The notes: generated from the letters alone by a model not told the origin. 64,000 nucleotides of DNA from Micromonospora qiuiae (GCF_016863555.1 NZ_BOPC01000002.1:1-64000), one strand, 5' to 3'; shown: positions 20,790 through 30,252, counted from the first letter of the stretch. A program made the numbers and translations.

Positions 20790-21374
20790 ATGACGGCCAT
20801 GGCTGTCCCGAACACCGCCCTGCGTGCCGTCCGTATCGGAATGCGCATGAGCCAGGACGACTTCGCTCGCGCGCTCCAGGCCGCAGGCCACCGCGTCGGC
20901 GAGCCCAACGACGCCAACAAGAGACTCGTCCAGCGATGGGAGTCCGGCGCAATCGCCGCACCCCGCCCCGTCTACGCCCGCGCGCTGGAGGTCGTCACCG
21001 GCCTACCCATCTCGCTGCTCGGCTTCGCCGCAGTGCCCGGCGGCCATGTCGCCGACGACCAGCACGGTGGCCACGACCTGGCATCTCCCATGTCCAACCT
21101 GGCCACACCAACGCCAACACCCGGGCCAGCCACGGCCCGCAAGTCATACGAAAGCGTATGGCTCAGCCGTTACCAGTACTACTCCAGCGGTCGGGAGGAC
21201 TCCTTCGCCGGGCAGCACTTCGTGGTCGTGCTTCAGCACGGCGACCGACTGACCGCGCGCAGCCTGCCTGGCTCGAAGGACATGGACGTGAACACCGGCC
21301 CGTGGGAATTCGTCTTTCGCGATGCCTCGACGTCCAAGGCGACGCTCGACCGGTACAACACGTTGGCGGAGTAG
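20790..21374 (+). CDS. XRE-type helix-turn-helix protein, apparently internally shortened
   Basis: 194 aa. The N-terminal helix-turn-helix is LRAVRIGMRMSQDDFARALQ with KRLVQRWESGA. A linker follows, then a C-terminal sensor-like region: ESVWLSRYQYYSSGREDSF, FVVVLQHGDRLTARSLPGS and KDMDVNTGPWEFVFRDAS. From memory of actinobacterial homologs, an additional beta-rich stretch of roughly 60 residues normally lies between RSLPGS and KDMDVNTGPWE, so this copy seems to carry an in-frame internal deletion. Start ATG 20790; ATG 20802 is possible. Confidence 0.75.
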   Translation: MTAMAVPNTALRAVRIGMRMSQDDFARALQAAGHRVGEPNDANKRLVQRWESGAIAAPRPVYARALEVVTGLPISLLGFAAVPGGHVADDQHGGHDLASPMSNLATPTPTPGPATARKSYESVWLSRYQYYSSGREDSFAGQHFVVVLQHGDRLTARSLPGSKDMDVNTGPWEFVFRDASTSKATLDRYNTLAE

Positions 21375-21596
21375 CACGAGGTTCGCGGGACGAGGCGACC
21401 TCTCGGGTGCCGGTGCGTCCCCGACTGCCGGTAGCGGCGCCATCGTTGAGGGCTGGTTGACGACTTGACCGTGTCATGTGCCCCCTGTGTGCCCCGCTAG
21501 CGTGTCATTCGCAGACCTCACCGGCCCAGTGCCCACTCAAGCCGGCGGCAACACGAGATCACTTGCCGTGCAGAACGGGTCACCCGTCGCGCCCCA
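21375..21596. other. Intergenic stretch without a gene
   Basis: The interval between the XRE gene and the metH 3' end contains no frame with coding character, apart from the hairpin repeat at its right end. No promoter or RNA gene was recognised. Confidence 0.5.
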
Positions 21597-21669
21597 GATC
21601 GCCGTTTCGCCGTAATGGCGGTGTCCCGACCCGATCGGACACCGCCATACCGACGAAACGGAGTCGATC
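21597..21669. repeat. GATC-bounded hairpin repeat, family C copy 1
   Basis: The arms contain GATCGCCGTTTCG, then ATGGCGGTGTCC on the left and GGACACCGCCAT, then CGAAACG on the right, with GATC near both ends. It lies 11 nt beyond the metH stop and could terminate metH. A near-identical copy is at 50920-50985. Confidence 0.8.
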
Positions 21670-21679
21670 AAGGCGGGCG

Positions 21680-24600
21680 TCACTTGGCGTTGAAGTAGCT
21701 GGCTTCGGGGTGGTGGACGATGATGGCGTCGGTGGCCTGCTCCGGCATGAGCTGGAACTCCTCGGAGAGTTGCACGCCGATCCGCTCGGCGCCGAGCAGT
21801 TCCACGATCTTCGCCCGGTCCTCCAGCTCGGGGCAGGCCGGGTAGCCGAACGCGTACCGGCAGCCGCGGTAGTCGGTGCGCAGCAGGCCGGCCAGGTCCG
21901 CCGGGTCGTCGTCGGCGACGGTACGGCCGTCGGGCAGAGTCAACTCGGCCCGGACGCGCTTGTGCCAGTACTCGGCGAGGGCCTCGGTGAGCTGCACGGA
22001 GAGCCCGTGCACCTCCAGGTAGTCGCGGTACTCGTTAGCGGCGAACAGCTTGGCCGCGTACTCGCTGACCGGCTGGCCCACGGTGACCAGCTGCAACGCG
22101 ACCACGTCCAGCTCGTCGCCTCGGGGGCGGAAGAAGTCGGCCAGGCAGAGCCGCCGCTCCTGGCGCTGCCGGGGGAAGGTGAACCGGGCTCGCTCGGCGT
22201 GCCCGTTCTCGTCCAGCACCACCAGGTCGTTGCCCTCGGAGTACGCCGGGAAGTAGCCGTACACCACGGCCGCCTCCAGCACCTGGTCGGCGATCAGCCG
22301 GTCCAGCCAGTAGCGCAGCCGGGGCCGGCCCTCGGTCTCCACCAGTTCCTCGTACGACGGGCCCTTGCCGCCGCGCGCACCCCGCAGCCCCCACTGGCCC
22401 ATGAAGGTGGCCCGCTCGTCCAGCAGCGCCGCGTAGTCGGCCAGCGGCACACCCTTGACCACCCGGGACCCGTAGAACGGTGCCGCCGGCACCGGCACGT
22501 CGGCGGCGACGGCGGAGCGCACCGAGGTGTCATGCAGGTCCGGCAGGGACTCGGCGACCACGGCCCGCTGCCGTTCCCGGCGGGCCCGCCGGGCCGCCAG
22601 GGCCACCTCCCGCTCCGGGTCGATCACCGGCGCGCCGCCGCGCTTGGCCGTCATCACCCGGTCCATCAGGGACAGCCCCTCGAAGGCGTCGCGGGCGTAG
22701 TGCACCTGGCCGGGGAACATCGACCGCAGGTCGTCCTCGACGTACGACCGGGTCAGCGCCGCACCGCCGAGCAGGACCGGCCAGCGCTCCGCGACCCCGC
22801 GCGCAGCCATCTCGGCCAGGTTCTCCTTCATCACCACCGTGCTCTTGACCAGCAGGCCCGACATGCCGATGGCGTCGGCGCGGTGCTGCTCCGCGGCGTC
22901 GAGGATGGCGGAAATCGGCTGCTTGATGCCGATGTTGACGACCTCGTAGCCGTTGTTGGACAGGATGATGTCGACCAGGTTCTTGCCGATGTCGTGCACG
23001 TCGCCCTTGACCGTGGCGAGCACGATGCGGCCCTTGCCCTCGTCGTCGTCGGCCTTCTCCATGTGCGGTTCGAGGTACGCCACCGCGGTCTTCATCACCT
23101 CGGCGGACTGCAGCACGAACGGCAACTGCATCTGCCCGGAGCCGAACAGCTCGCCGACGACCTTCATCCCGTCCAGCAGGATGTCGTTGATGATGGCCAG
23201 CGGGGCCGTGCCGGCGGCCATCGCCGCGTCCAGGTCGGCCTCCAGGCCGTTGCGTTCGCCGTCGATGATCCGCCGCTTGAGCCGCTCGTTCAGCGGCAGG
23301 GCGGCCAACTCCTCGGCCCGGGTCGCCCGCGCCGAGGCCGCGTCGACTCCCTCGAAGAGCTCGATGAAGCGCTGCACCGGGTCGTAGCCGTCGCGACGGC
23401 GGTCGTAGATCAGGTCGAGAGCGACCTCGCGCTGCTCGTCGGGGATCTTCGACATCGGCAGGATCTTGCTGGCGTGCACGATCGCCGAGGTGAGCCCGGC
23501 CTGCACGCACTCGTGCAGGAAGACCGAGTTGAGCACCTGCCGGGCGGCCGGGTTGAGCCCGAAGGAGACGTTCGAGATGCCCAGGGTGAAGTTCACCCCG
23601 GGCCAGCGGCGGGCGATCTCCCGGATCGCCTCGATCGTCTCGATGCCGTCGCGGCGGGTCTCCTCCTGGCCGGTGGCGATCGGGAAGGTCAGCGCGTCGA
23701 TGAGGATGTCGGAGCGGCGCATCCCCCACCGTCCGGTGAGGTCGGCGATCAGCCGCTCGGCGATTCGTACCTTCCACTCCTTCGTGCGGGCCTGGCCCTC
23801 CTCGTCGATGAGCAGCGCCACCACGGCGGCGCCGTGCTCGGCGACCACCGGCATCACCCGCGCGTACCGCGACCCGGGGCCGTCGCCGTCCTCGAAGTTC
23901 ACCGAGTTGACCACGCACCGGCCGCCGAGCATCTCCAGCCCCGCCTCGATCACCGCCGGCTCGGTCGAGTCGAGCATGATCGGCAGAGTGGAGGCGGTGG
24001 CGAAGCGCGCCGCCAGCTCGCGCATGTCGGTGGTGCCGTCGCGGCCCACGTAGTCGACGCAGAGGTCCAGCAGGTGCGAGCCGTCGCGGGCCTGGCTGCG
24101 GGCGATCTCCACGCAGGCCTGCCAGTCGGCGGCGAGCATCGCCTCCCGGAACGCCTTGGAGCCGTTGGCGTTGGTCCGCTCCCCCACCATCAGCACGCTG
24201 GCGTCCTGGGCGAACGGCACGTGGTGGTAGATCGAGGAGACACCCGGCTCGGTGCGCGGCTCGCGCGGGCCCGGCGCAGCGCCGCCCAGCCGTTCGGCGA
24301 GCACCCGGATGTGCTCTGGGGTGCTGCCGCAGCAGCCGCCGATCAGGGACACGCCGTACTCGGTGACGAAGCGCTCCATAGCGTCGGCCAGCTCCACCGG
24401 GGTCAGCGGGTAGACCGCGCCGTCGGCGGTGAGCTGCGGCAGGCCGGCGTTGGGCATCACCGACAGCGGCACCCGGGCGTGCTGGGAGAGGTAGCGCAGA
24501 TGCTCGCTCATCTCGGCCGGACCGGTGGCGCAGTTCAGGCCGATGAGGTCGACGCCGAGCGGCTCGATCGCGGTCAACGCCGCGCCGATCTCGCTGCCGA

Positions 24601-25198
24601 GCAGCATGGTGCCGGTGGTCTCCACGGTGACGTGGCAGATCAGCGGCACCATGCGGTCCAACTCCGCCATGGCCCGGCGCGAGCCGATCACGGCAGCCTT
24701 GAGCTGGAGCAGATCCTGGCAGGTCTCCACGATCAGGGCGTCCGCGCCGCCCTCGATCAGGCCGGCGGCGTTCTCCTGGTACGCGTCCCGCAGCGTCGCG
24801 TAGGCGGTGTGGCCGAGGGTGGGCAGTTTCGTGCCGGGGCCGATCGAGCCGAGGACGAAGCGGGGGCGTTCGGGCGTGGCGTACGCGTCGGCCGCCTCCC
24901 GGGCGATCCGGGCCCCAGCGGCGGAGAGTTCCCGGATCCGGTGCTGGATGTCGTACTCGCCGAGGTTGGCCAGGTTTGCGCCGAAGGTGTTGGTCTCGAC
25001 GCAGTCCGCGCCGGCGTCGAGGTACGCCTCGTGCACGCCCCGCACCACGTCCGGGCGGGTGACGTTGAGGATCTCGTTGCAGCCGTCGAGGCCGTCGAAG
25101 TCGTCCAGTGTCAGGTCGGCGGCCTGGAGCATTGTCCCCATCGCCCCGTCGGCGATGAGGATCCGGTCTGCCAGCGCATCGAGCAACGAAGTCCGCAC
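21680..25198 (-). CDS. metH: Cobalamin-dependent methionine synthase MetH
   Basis: 1172-aa enzyme that transfers the methyl group of 5-methyltetrahydrofolate to homocysteine via cobalamin. Order: homocysteine-binding domain with zinc ligands in LNCATGP and GGCCGSTPEH; pterin-binding domain (VGERTNANGSKAF, LDLCVDYVGRDGT); cobalamin domain with GDVHDIGKNLVDIIL (axial His); C-terminal reactivation domain (GYFPAYSEGNDL, then RYAFGYPACPEL). GTG 25198 (VRTSLLDALADRILIADGAMG) fits family length. No cobalamin riboswitch was recognised in the 200 bp upstream. A hairpin repeat follows the stop. Confidence 0.96.
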   Translation of the reverse strand: MRTSLLDALADRILIADGAMGTMLQAADLTLDDFDGLDGCNEILNVTRPDVVRGVHEAYLDAGADCVETNTFGANLANLGEYDIQHRIRELSAAGARIAREAADAYATPERPRFVLGSIGPGTKLPTLGHTAYATLRDAYQENAAGLIEGGADALIVETCQDLLQLKAAVIGSRRAMAELDRMVPLICHVTVETTGTMLLGSEIGAALTAIEPLGVDLIGLNCATGPAEMSEHLRYLSQHARVPLSVMPNAGLPQLTADGAVYPLTPVELADAMERFVTEYGVSLIGGCCGSTPEHIRVLAERLGGAAPGPREPRTEPGVSSIYHHVPFAQDASVLMVGERTNANGSKAFREAMLAADWQACVEIARSQARDGSHLLDLCVDYVGRDGTTDMRELAARFATASTLPIMLDSTEPAVIEAGLEMLGGRCVVNSVNFEDGDGPGSRYARVMPVVAEHGAAVVALLIDEEGQARTKEWKVRIAERLIADLTGRWGMRRSDILIDALTFPIATGQEETRRDGIETIEAIREIARRWPGVNFTLGISNVSFGLNPAARQVLNSVFLHECVQAGLTSAIVHASKILPMSKIPDEQREVALDLIYDRRRDGYDPVQRFIELFEGVDAASARATRAEELAALPLNERLKRRIIDGERNGLEADLDAAMAAGTAPLAIINDILLDGMKVVGELFGSGQMQLPFVLQSAEVMKTAVAYLEPHMEKADDDEGKGRIVLATVKGDVHDIGKNLVDIILSNNGYEVVNIGIKQPISAILDAAEQHRADAIGMSGLLVKSTVVMKENLAEMAARGVAERWPVLLGGAALTRSYVEDDLRSMFPGQVHYARDAFEGLSLMDRVMTAKRGGAPVIDPEREVALAARRARRERQRAVVAESLPDLHDTSVRSAVAADVPVPAAPFYGSRVVKGVPLADYAALLDERATFMGQWGLRGARGGKGPSYEELVETEGRPRLRYWLDRLIADQVLEAAVVYGYFPAYSEGNDLVVLDENGHAERARFTFPRQRQERRLCLADFFRPRGDELDVVALQLVTVGQPVSEYAAKLFAANEYRDYLEVHGLSVQLTEALAEYWHKRVRAELTLPDGRTVADDDPADLAGLLRTDYRGCRYAFGYPACPELEDRAKIVELLGAERIGVQLSEEFQLMPEQATDAIIVHHPEASYFNAK

Positions 25199-25398
25199 GT
25201 ACCTCAGGCTAGTCCGCGCGGCGGCGCCGCGATCCCCGGTGCCGCACCGTCCCACATCATGCCACCGGCGGGCAGGCTGTCCAGCTTTGCGGCGCTATGC
25301 CGGTTGACGGCGGCGGTCCGGGTCCGGCAGCCGGGTCGTCGACGCGTGCGCCGGTCGTAATCCGGCGCGGCCAACGGGCCACCTTTTCGCGCGGCACG

Positions 25399-25411
25399 TA
25401 GGCTGACTGAC
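25399..25411 (+). promoter_or_regulatory. Probable leaderless promoter -10 box
   Basis: TAGGCT at 25399-25404 lies 7 nt before a GTG that opens a 31-codon frame, with no Shine-Dalgarno sequence. This is the usual spacing for a leaderless actinobacterial transcript. Confidence 0.5.
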
Positions 25412-25507
25412 GTGAGGGACTACAGCGACACCACCATGCACGACGGGTGCGCGACCGGGGCTGCCCCCGACGCCGCCGGTGACGAGCGGGGTGGGGTGAC
25501 GGCGTGA
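25412..25507 (+). CDS. Possible 31-aa leaderless leader peptide upstream of the PAC2 gene
   Basis: GTG-initiated frame encoding VRDYSDTTMHDGCATG and a short acidic tail; its TGA overlaps the GTG of the PAC2 gene (GTGA). The TAGGCT box 7 nt upstream predicts translation starting at the mRNA 5' end. It could couple or attenuate expression of the PAC2 gene. No run of a single codon suggests an attenuator. Confidence 0.45.
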   Translation: MRDYSDTTMHDGCATGAAPDAAGDERGGVTA

Positions 25508-26373
25508 CCGAGTTCGACGGACTGCCGGTGCTGCGGTCTCCGGTGGCCATCGCCGCGTTCGAGGGCTGGAACGACGCCGCCGATGCCTCGACCGCCGCGG
25601 TCGAGCATCTGGAGCAGGTGTGGCAGGCCCGGCCCGTCACCGAACTGGATCCGGAGGATTTCTACGACTTCCAGGTCAGCCGGCCCACCATCGCGATGTC
25701 GGACGGCGCCACCCGCCGGGTGGAATGGCCGACGACGCGGTTCACCGTGGCCAGCCCGTCCGGCACGGAGCGGGACGTGGTGCTGATCCGGGGCATCGAG
25801 CCGAGCATGCGCTGGCGCACCTTCTGCGAGCAGGTGCTGGAGATCTGCCACAGCCTGGAGGTCGAGCGGGTGGTGCTGCTGGGGGCGCTGCTGGCCGATG
25901 TGCCGTACACTCGGCCGCTGCCGATCAGCGGCAGCGCCTCCGACGCTGGCGCCGCCAAGCGCTACCAGCTCACCCCCACCCGCTACGACGGGCCCACCGG
26001 CATCGTGGGCGTGCTGCACGACGCCTGCACCCGCGCCGAGGTCGACGCGGTCTCGTTCTGGGTGCACGTGCCGCACTACGCCAACAACCCGCCCTGCCCG
26101 AAGGCGACCCTCGCCCTGCTGCACCGGGTCGAGGATGTGCTGGACCTGCCGGTGCCCATGGCCGACCTGGCCGAGGAAGCCGCCGAGTGGGAACAGCGGG
26201 TGCGCAGCGCCGCCGAGCAGGACGCCGAACTCGGCGAATACGTGCGTGAGTTGGAGGAGCGGGTCGGCGACGCGGGCATCACCCCGTTGACCGGGGACGA
26301 GATCGCTCAGGAGTTCGAGAAGTACCTACGCCGCCGAGGCGGCTCCGCCGGCCCCACCGCCGGCTCCTGGTAA
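25504..26373 (+). CDS. PAC2-family protein
   Basis: 289-aa member of the PAC2 family, named after eukaryotic proteasome assembly chaperone 2. It shows PVAIAAFEGWNDAADASTAA near the N-terminus, VVLLGALLADVPYTRPLPI, and YEGPTGI-type and SFWVHVPHYA segments typical of actinobacterial members. An acidic helical C-terminus follows. The gene is divergent from metH, an arrangement also known in mycobacteria. A link to the proteasome locus 20 kb away is only suggested by the family name. The GTG start overlaps a 31-aa upstream frame. Confidence 0.88.
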   Translation: MTEFDGLPVLRSPVAIAAFEGWNDAADASTAAVEHLEQVWQARPVTELDPEDFYDFQVSRPTIAMSDGATRRVEWPTTRFTVASPSGTERDVVLIRGIEPSMRWRTFCEQVLEICHSLEVERVVLLGALLADVPYTRPLPISGSASDAGAAKRYQLTPTRYDGPTGIVGVLHDACTRAEVDAVSFWVHVPHYANNPPCPKATLALLHRVEDVLDLPVPMADLAEEAAEWEQRVRSAAEQDAELGEYVRELEERVGDAGITPLTGDEIAQEFEKYLRRRGGSAGPTAGSW

Positions 26374-26382
26374 CCGTCGCCT

Positions 26383-26447
26383 ATCACCCTCCTCGTTGAT
26401 CGCGGCACGTTGGCGGCAGCCACATCATGATCAGCGAGGAGGGTGAT
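26383..26447. repeat. GATC-bounded hairpin (single-copy family D)
   Basis: Arms of 19 nt (26383-26401 and 26429-26447) with one mismatch: ATCACCCTCCTCGTTGATC against GATCAGCGAGGAGGGTGAT, with a 27-nt loop. It sits between PAC2 and the GntR gene and may terminate PAC2. It has the same build as families B and C, but different arm sequence. Confidence 0.7.
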
Positions 26448-26488
26448 GGTGTGTTTGGGGTGGCGCGGGCCACACTGCGTAGGGCATC

Positions 26489-26500
26489 CTAGGAACCTAG
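26489..26500. promoter_or_regulatory. Palindromic operator CTAGGAACCTAG
   Basis: CTAGG-AA-CCTAG ends 3 nt before the GntR ATG. A palindrome of this type directly at the start of a HTH gene suggests an autoregulatory operator. Confidence 0.5.
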
Positions 26501-26503
26501 CTG

Positions 26504-27310
26504 ATGAGGGAGGCGGGTGTGCAGATCAATCCGGGGGCCGCGGAGTTTCCGCACCGGCAAATCGCCGCGCAGGTCAAGGCGCAGATCCGGCGCGGCGACT
26601 GGGGGCCGGGCGAGCGGCTGCCGTCCATTCCGGCCATCGCCGAAATGTTCGGCGTGGCGAAGCAGACCGTGCAACGCGCCGTCGACCAGCTGCGGGTCGA
26701 GGGCATCCTGATCACCAAACCCGGCTCGGGTACGTACGTGCGGGGCACCCGGCGCCGGCTCAACCGCCTCTCCCGGGGCCGCTACGGCGGCTTCCGCGGC
26801 TACCACACCGACCTGGCCGCCCGGTACCGACAACAGTTGGTCTCCGTCGGCCGCTCCCCCGCCCCGCCCGAGGTGGCCGACGCGTTCGGCGTACCGGACG
26901 GCACCGAGCTGCTCTGCCGCCGGCACATGGTCCGCACCGAGGACTCACCGGTCGAGGTGGGCGCCTCCTGGTTCCTGCCCACCGACACCGCCGGCACTTC
27001 CCTGGAGCGGGCCGAGGCGTTCGGTCGCCCGCTCTACCAGGAGGCCGAGGAGGCCACCGGGCGGCGGTACGTGACGGCCGCCGACACGATCACGGCGCGC
27101 CAGCCCAGCCGGGAGGAGGCGGAGGCCCTCCAGATCCGGCCGGACACCCCCGTCCTGCACCTGCTGCACGTCGCGTACGACCCGCACCGCAAGCCGATCG
27201 AGGTGTCCCAGGCCACCTGGCCCGGCCCCGTCACCACCCTCACCGAGGAGTACAAGATCCCCGCCCCCGCCGAAACCCCCGACCCCGACCCCGGCCTCGT
27301 GCTCGGCTGA
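26504..27310 (+). CDS. GntR-family regulator with UTRA domain
   Basis: 268-aa regulator. The winged helix-turn-helix spans about residues 15-80: GPGERLPSIPAIAEMFGVAK, QTVQRAVDQLRVEGIL and PGSGTYVRG. The C-terminal effector domain is of the UTRA/HutC type (ELLCRRHMVRTEDSPVEVGA, then VLHLLHVAYDPHRKPIEV). The effector is not predictable. The start is directly preceded by a CTAGG/CCTAG palindrome. Confidence 0.9.
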   Translation: MREAGVQINPGAAEFPHRQIAAQVKAQIRRGDWGPGERLPSIPAIAEMFGVAKQTVQRAVDQLRVEGILITKPGSGTYVRGTRRRLNRLSRGRYGGFRGYHTDLAARYRQQLVSVGRSPAPPEVADAFGVPDGTELLCRRHMVRTEDSPVEVGASWFLPTDTAGTSLERAEAFGRPLYQEAEEATGRRYVTAADTITARQPSREEAEALQIRPDTPVLHLLHVAYDPHRKPIEVSQATWPGPVTTLTEEYKIPAPAETPDPDPGLVLG

Positions 27311-27379
27311 CCTCCACCACCCCGAGCGCCCCCGCCCCGCCCCGGGCCCGCCCCGCCCCGAGCCCGCCCGGGCGCCGGC

Positions 27380-27452
27380 GTCGATCTTGCACTTTTCGTC
27401 GCCGCAAAAGCCACGAAAGCCGCGTAACAGCGACCGAAACTGCAAGATCGAC
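27380..27452. repeat. GATC-bounded hairpin repeat, family B copy 2
   Basis: Left arm GTCGATCTTGCACTTTTCG and right arm CGAAACTGCAAGATCGAC enclose a 27-nt loop. It lies between the convergent GntR and mshC genes, so it can terminate both. The rest of this 246-bp gap is G/C-rich simple sequence without a gene. Confidence 0.8.
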
Positions 27453-27556
27453 GCCGGGGTGGGGGCGGGACGCCGGGGTGTGACGCCGGGTTGGGGGCGG
27501 GACGCCGGGGTGAGGGCGGGACGCCGGGGCGGGGCGAGCGCCGAGGCGAGGGGGGA

Positions 27557-28795
27557 TCAGAGGTGGAGGCCTAGGAGGGCGTCGAGGGTGGTGGTGAAGA
27601 GAGCGGGGGCGGCGGGGTCGTCGGTTGCGCCGGCCAGGGTGCGATCGGCCCACTCGTCGACCAGTCGCAGGGCACCGGGCGAGTCCAGATCGTCGGTCAG
27701 GCGGTCGCGTACGCCAGCCAGGAACGCCTCCCCGGACGGCCCGGCGGGCGCGGCGGCGGCCCGGCGCCAGCGGGCCAGTCGCTGCTGCGCGGCGGCCAGC
27801 AGCTCGTCGGTCCACGGCCGGTCGGCGCGGTAGTGGCCGGCCAGCAGCGCCAGCCGGACCGCCATCGGGTCGACCCGGTCGGCGCGCAGCCGGGAGACGA
27901 AGACCAGGTTGCCGCGGGACTTGGACATCTTCTCGCCGTCCAGGCCGATCATCCCGGCGTGCACGTAGTGCGCGGCGAACGGCGCCGCCCCGGTCAGCCG
28001 CTCGGCGTGCGCGGCGGAGCACTCGTGGTGCGGGAAGAGCAGGTCGTTGCCGCCGCCCTGCACGTCGATGGTGGGCCCGAGCAGGTCCAGGGCGATCACC
28101 GCGCACTCGATGTGCCAGCCCGGCCGACCCGGCCCGAGGTCGCCGCCGGGCCAGGAGGGTTCGCCGTCGCGGGCGCCGCGCCACAGCAGCGGGTCGAGCG
28201 GGTCGCGCTTGCCGGCCCGGTCCGGGTCGCCACCACGCTCGGGGAAGATCTCCAGCATCTCGGGACGTGACAGGTTCGACTCGTAGCCGAAGCGGGGCGC
28301 GGCCGAGATGTCGAAGTAGACGTCGCCGGTGCCGTCGTCGAGGCGGTACGCGGCGCCGTCCTTGAGCAGCATCAGCACCTTCTCGGCGATGTCCGGGATC
28401 GACTCGACTGCGCCCACGTAGTGTGCCGGCGGGATGATCCGCAGCGCCTCCATGTCCTCCCGGAACAGCGCCGTCTCCCGCATCGCCAGGACCTTCCAGT
28501 CCTCGCCGTCACGCTCGGCCCGCTCCAGCAGCGGATCGTCGATGTCGGTGACGTTCTGCACGTACCGCACCTCGTGGCCCGCGTCGCGCCACATGCGCTG
28601 CACCAGGTCGAAGGTGATCATCGTGGCGGCGTGGCCCAGGTGGGTGGCGTCGTACGGGGTGATGCCGCAGACGTACATTTTCGCCGCGCCGTCAGGCTCG
28701 GTCGCGTGCACGCCCTGCCGTGCCGAGTCGAACAACCTCAACGGACCGCTCCTGCCCGGCAACCGCGGCACCTCGTGCCCCACCCAAGACTCCAT
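27557..28795 (-). CDS. mshC: Cysteine:glucosaminyl-inositol ligase MshC (mycothiol biosynthesis)
   Basis: 412-aa cysteinyl-tRNA synthetase paralog that joins cysteine to GlcN-inositol using ATP. HIGH-like motif in [20 protein letters not shown] (its Cys binds zinc); other zinc ligands lie in WHIECA and HHECSA; the KMSKS loop is [10 protein letters not shown]. It lacks the tRNA-binding C-terminal domain of CysS, as MshC does. Neighbours (HipA-like kinase, DUF3090, histidine phosphatase, uppP) match the conserved actinobacterial mshC neighbourhood. It supplies the last but one step of mycothiol synthesis. Confidence 0.95.
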   Translation of the reverse strand: MESWVGHEVPRLPGRSGPLRLFDSARQGVHATEPDGAAKMYVCGITPYDATHLGHAATMITFDLVQRMWRDAGHEVRYVQNVTDIDDPLLERAERDGEDWKVLAMRETALFREDMEALRIIPPAHYVGAVESIPDIAEKVLMLLKDGAAYRLDDGTGDVYFDISAAPRFGYESNLSRPEMLEIFPERGGDPDRAGKRDPLDPLLWRGARDGEPSWPGGDLGPGRPGWHIECAVIALDLLGPTIDVQGGGNDLLFPHHECSAAHAERLTGAAPFAAHYVHAGMIGLDGEKMSKSRGNLVFVSRLRADRVDPMAVRLALLAGHYRADRPWTDELLAAAQQRLARWRRAAAAPAGPSGEAFLAGVRDRLTDDLDSPGALRLVDEWADRTLAGATDDPAAPALFTTTLDALLGLHL

Positions 28796-28861
28796 GTCCG
28801 CCAGCCTAACGAGCGGCGGGGCACCGGCACGCCGGCTCGGTCAGTGATCAACGCCTCAGCT

Positions 28862-29680
28862 TCACAGAGGCGGCCACGGCACCGCCGGCCAATCCTGCGG
28901 CGGCTGCGGGAACCCGCCGCCGGTGCGCAGCCGGTCGATCCGGGCCGCCAGCTCGGTGACCTCGCCGAGGGTGAGATGCTCGGCCAACTCGTCGCCGAGC
29001 GGACCGGCGACCTGGCGAGCGAGCCGGTCGAGCGTCTCGACGGCGTCGTCGGGCAGTGGCCGGCCGGCCCAACCCCAGAGGACCGTACGCAGCTTCTCCT
29101 CCACGTGGAAGCTCACCCCGTGGTCGACCCCGTAGATCCGATCGTCCGGGCCACGCAGGACGTGCCCGCCCTTGCGGTCCGCGTTGTTGATCACCGCATC
29201 GAAGACCGCGAGCCGGGCCAGCCGCGGGTCGTCGGCGTGCGCCAGGGCGTACGGGGTGCCCTCGTCGTCGCGGGCCGCCGCGACCGGGAACCACCGGGGC
29301 GGCAGCGCGTCGGCCGGTACGAACGCGACCAGCGGTTCGGCGTCGGGCGGCTCGTCGATCCAGAGCTGGCACGAGCCCGGGCCGAACGGCCCCTCCCGCA
29401 GCACCGTCGGTGGCACCAGGTCCCAGCCGGTGGCCGCGGAGACCAGGTAGGCGGCGACCTCGCGGCCGGCCAGCGTGCCGTCCGGGAAGTCCCACAGCGG
29501 CCGCTCGCCGCGCACCGGCTTGTACACGCACCGGGCGGTCGCACCGCCCAGGGTGAGGATGCCGCGCAGGGTGGTGTTCGACGCGTCGACCAACCGTCCC
29601 TCGACGGTCAACTCGCCGTCGCGCAGCAGACGCAGTGCGGCGGCACCGTCCCGCCGGGGCGCCAGGCCGGACGAGGTCAC
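28862..29680 (-). CDS. SCO1664-family protein (HipA/PI-kinase-like fold)
   Basis: 272-aa protein conserved beside mshC. Kinase-like signs: ARCVYKPVRGERPLWDFPDG (ATP-binding Lys), VFDAVINNADRKGGHVL (catalytic loop with D and N) and IYGVDHGVSFH (DxG-like metal site). These suggest an atypical HipA/PI4-kinase-like enzyme; the substrate is unknown. GTG 29680 overlaps the stop of DUF3090 (GTGA), so the genes are coupled. 66 nt separate it from mshC. Confidence 0.85.
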   Translation of the reverse strand: MTSSGLAPRRDGAAALRLLRDGELTVEGRLVDASNTTLRGILTLGGATARCVYKPVRGERPLWDFPDGTLAGREVAAYLVSAATGWDLVPPTVLREGPFGPGSCQLWIDEPPDAEPLVAFVPADALPPRWFPVAAARDDEGTPYALAHADDPRLARLAVFDAVINNADRKGGHVLRGPDDRIYGVDHGVSFHVEEKLRTVLWGWAGRPLPDDAVETLDRLARQVAGPLGDELAEHLTLGEVTELAARIDRLRTGGGFPQPPQDWPAVPWPPL

Positions 29681-30252
29681 CGGTGGTAGCCGTTGTGCCG
29701 GGGGCAGAGGTGACCGGCCGGGTCGAGCGGCTGGCCGCAGAGCGGGCAAGGGGGACGCCCGGCGTTGACCACCCGCCGGGCTCGTTCGATGAACGCGCGG
29801 GTCGCCTCGGGGGTCAACCGCACCCGGAGCCGGTCGAGATCGTCGTCGGGCTCGACGTCGTCGGCGTCGTCCTCCTCCGACTCGCCCAGCTCAATCTCGG
29901 CCTCCACCTCGCCGACCGCGATCGCCTCGATCACCACGGTGGTGGTGTCCGCGTCGAAGGCCAGGCCCAGGGTGCCGACCCGGAACTCCTCGTCGACCGG
30001 CGTCTCCAGCGGGTCGTTGTCACCGAGCGAGGCCGGCGCTTCGGGCATCTGGACCCCGAACCGGCGCTGCGCCTCGGTGAGCAGTTCCTCCAGCTTCTCG
30101 GCGAGCAGGGAGACCTGGACCTTCTCCAGCGCGACGCTGACCAGCCGGCCGCCGCCGCGCGCCTGAAGGAAGAAGGTGCGCTCCCCCGGCGGCCCGACGG
30201 TCCCGGCGACGAACCGCTCCGGCGGCTCGAAGGCGTGCACCTGGTGGGTCAT
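29677..30252 (-). CDS. DUF3090-family protein
   Basis: 191-aa protein of unknown function found with mshC in actinobacteria. It starts MTHQVHAFEPPERFVAGTVG. A strand-rich domain is followed by an acidic linker, and the C-terminus is a zinc-ribbon-like CPLCGQPLDPAGHLCPRHNG. ATG 30252 is chosen because the upstream frame overlaps the end of the phosphatase region without similarity. It is translationally coupled to the kinase-like gene. Confidence 0.9.
   Translation of the reverse strand: MTHQVHAFEPPERFVAGTVGPPGERTFFLQARGGGRLVSVALEKVQVSLLAEKLEELLTEAQRRFGVQMPEAPASLGDNDPLETPVDEEFRVGTLGLAFDADTTTVVIEAIAVGEVEAEIELGESEEDDADDVEPDDDLDRLRVRLTPEATRAFIERARRVVNAGRPPCPLCGQPLDPAGHLCPRHNGYHR

Noticed and set aside
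21476..25360. 1294-codon open frame on the plus strand opposite metH
   Set aside because: No family motif, skewed composition; metH on the other strand explains the open frame.
25199..25411. Cobalamin riboswitch upstream of metH
   Set aside because: I could not find a B12-box-like or paired structure of the expected size; the leader is short.
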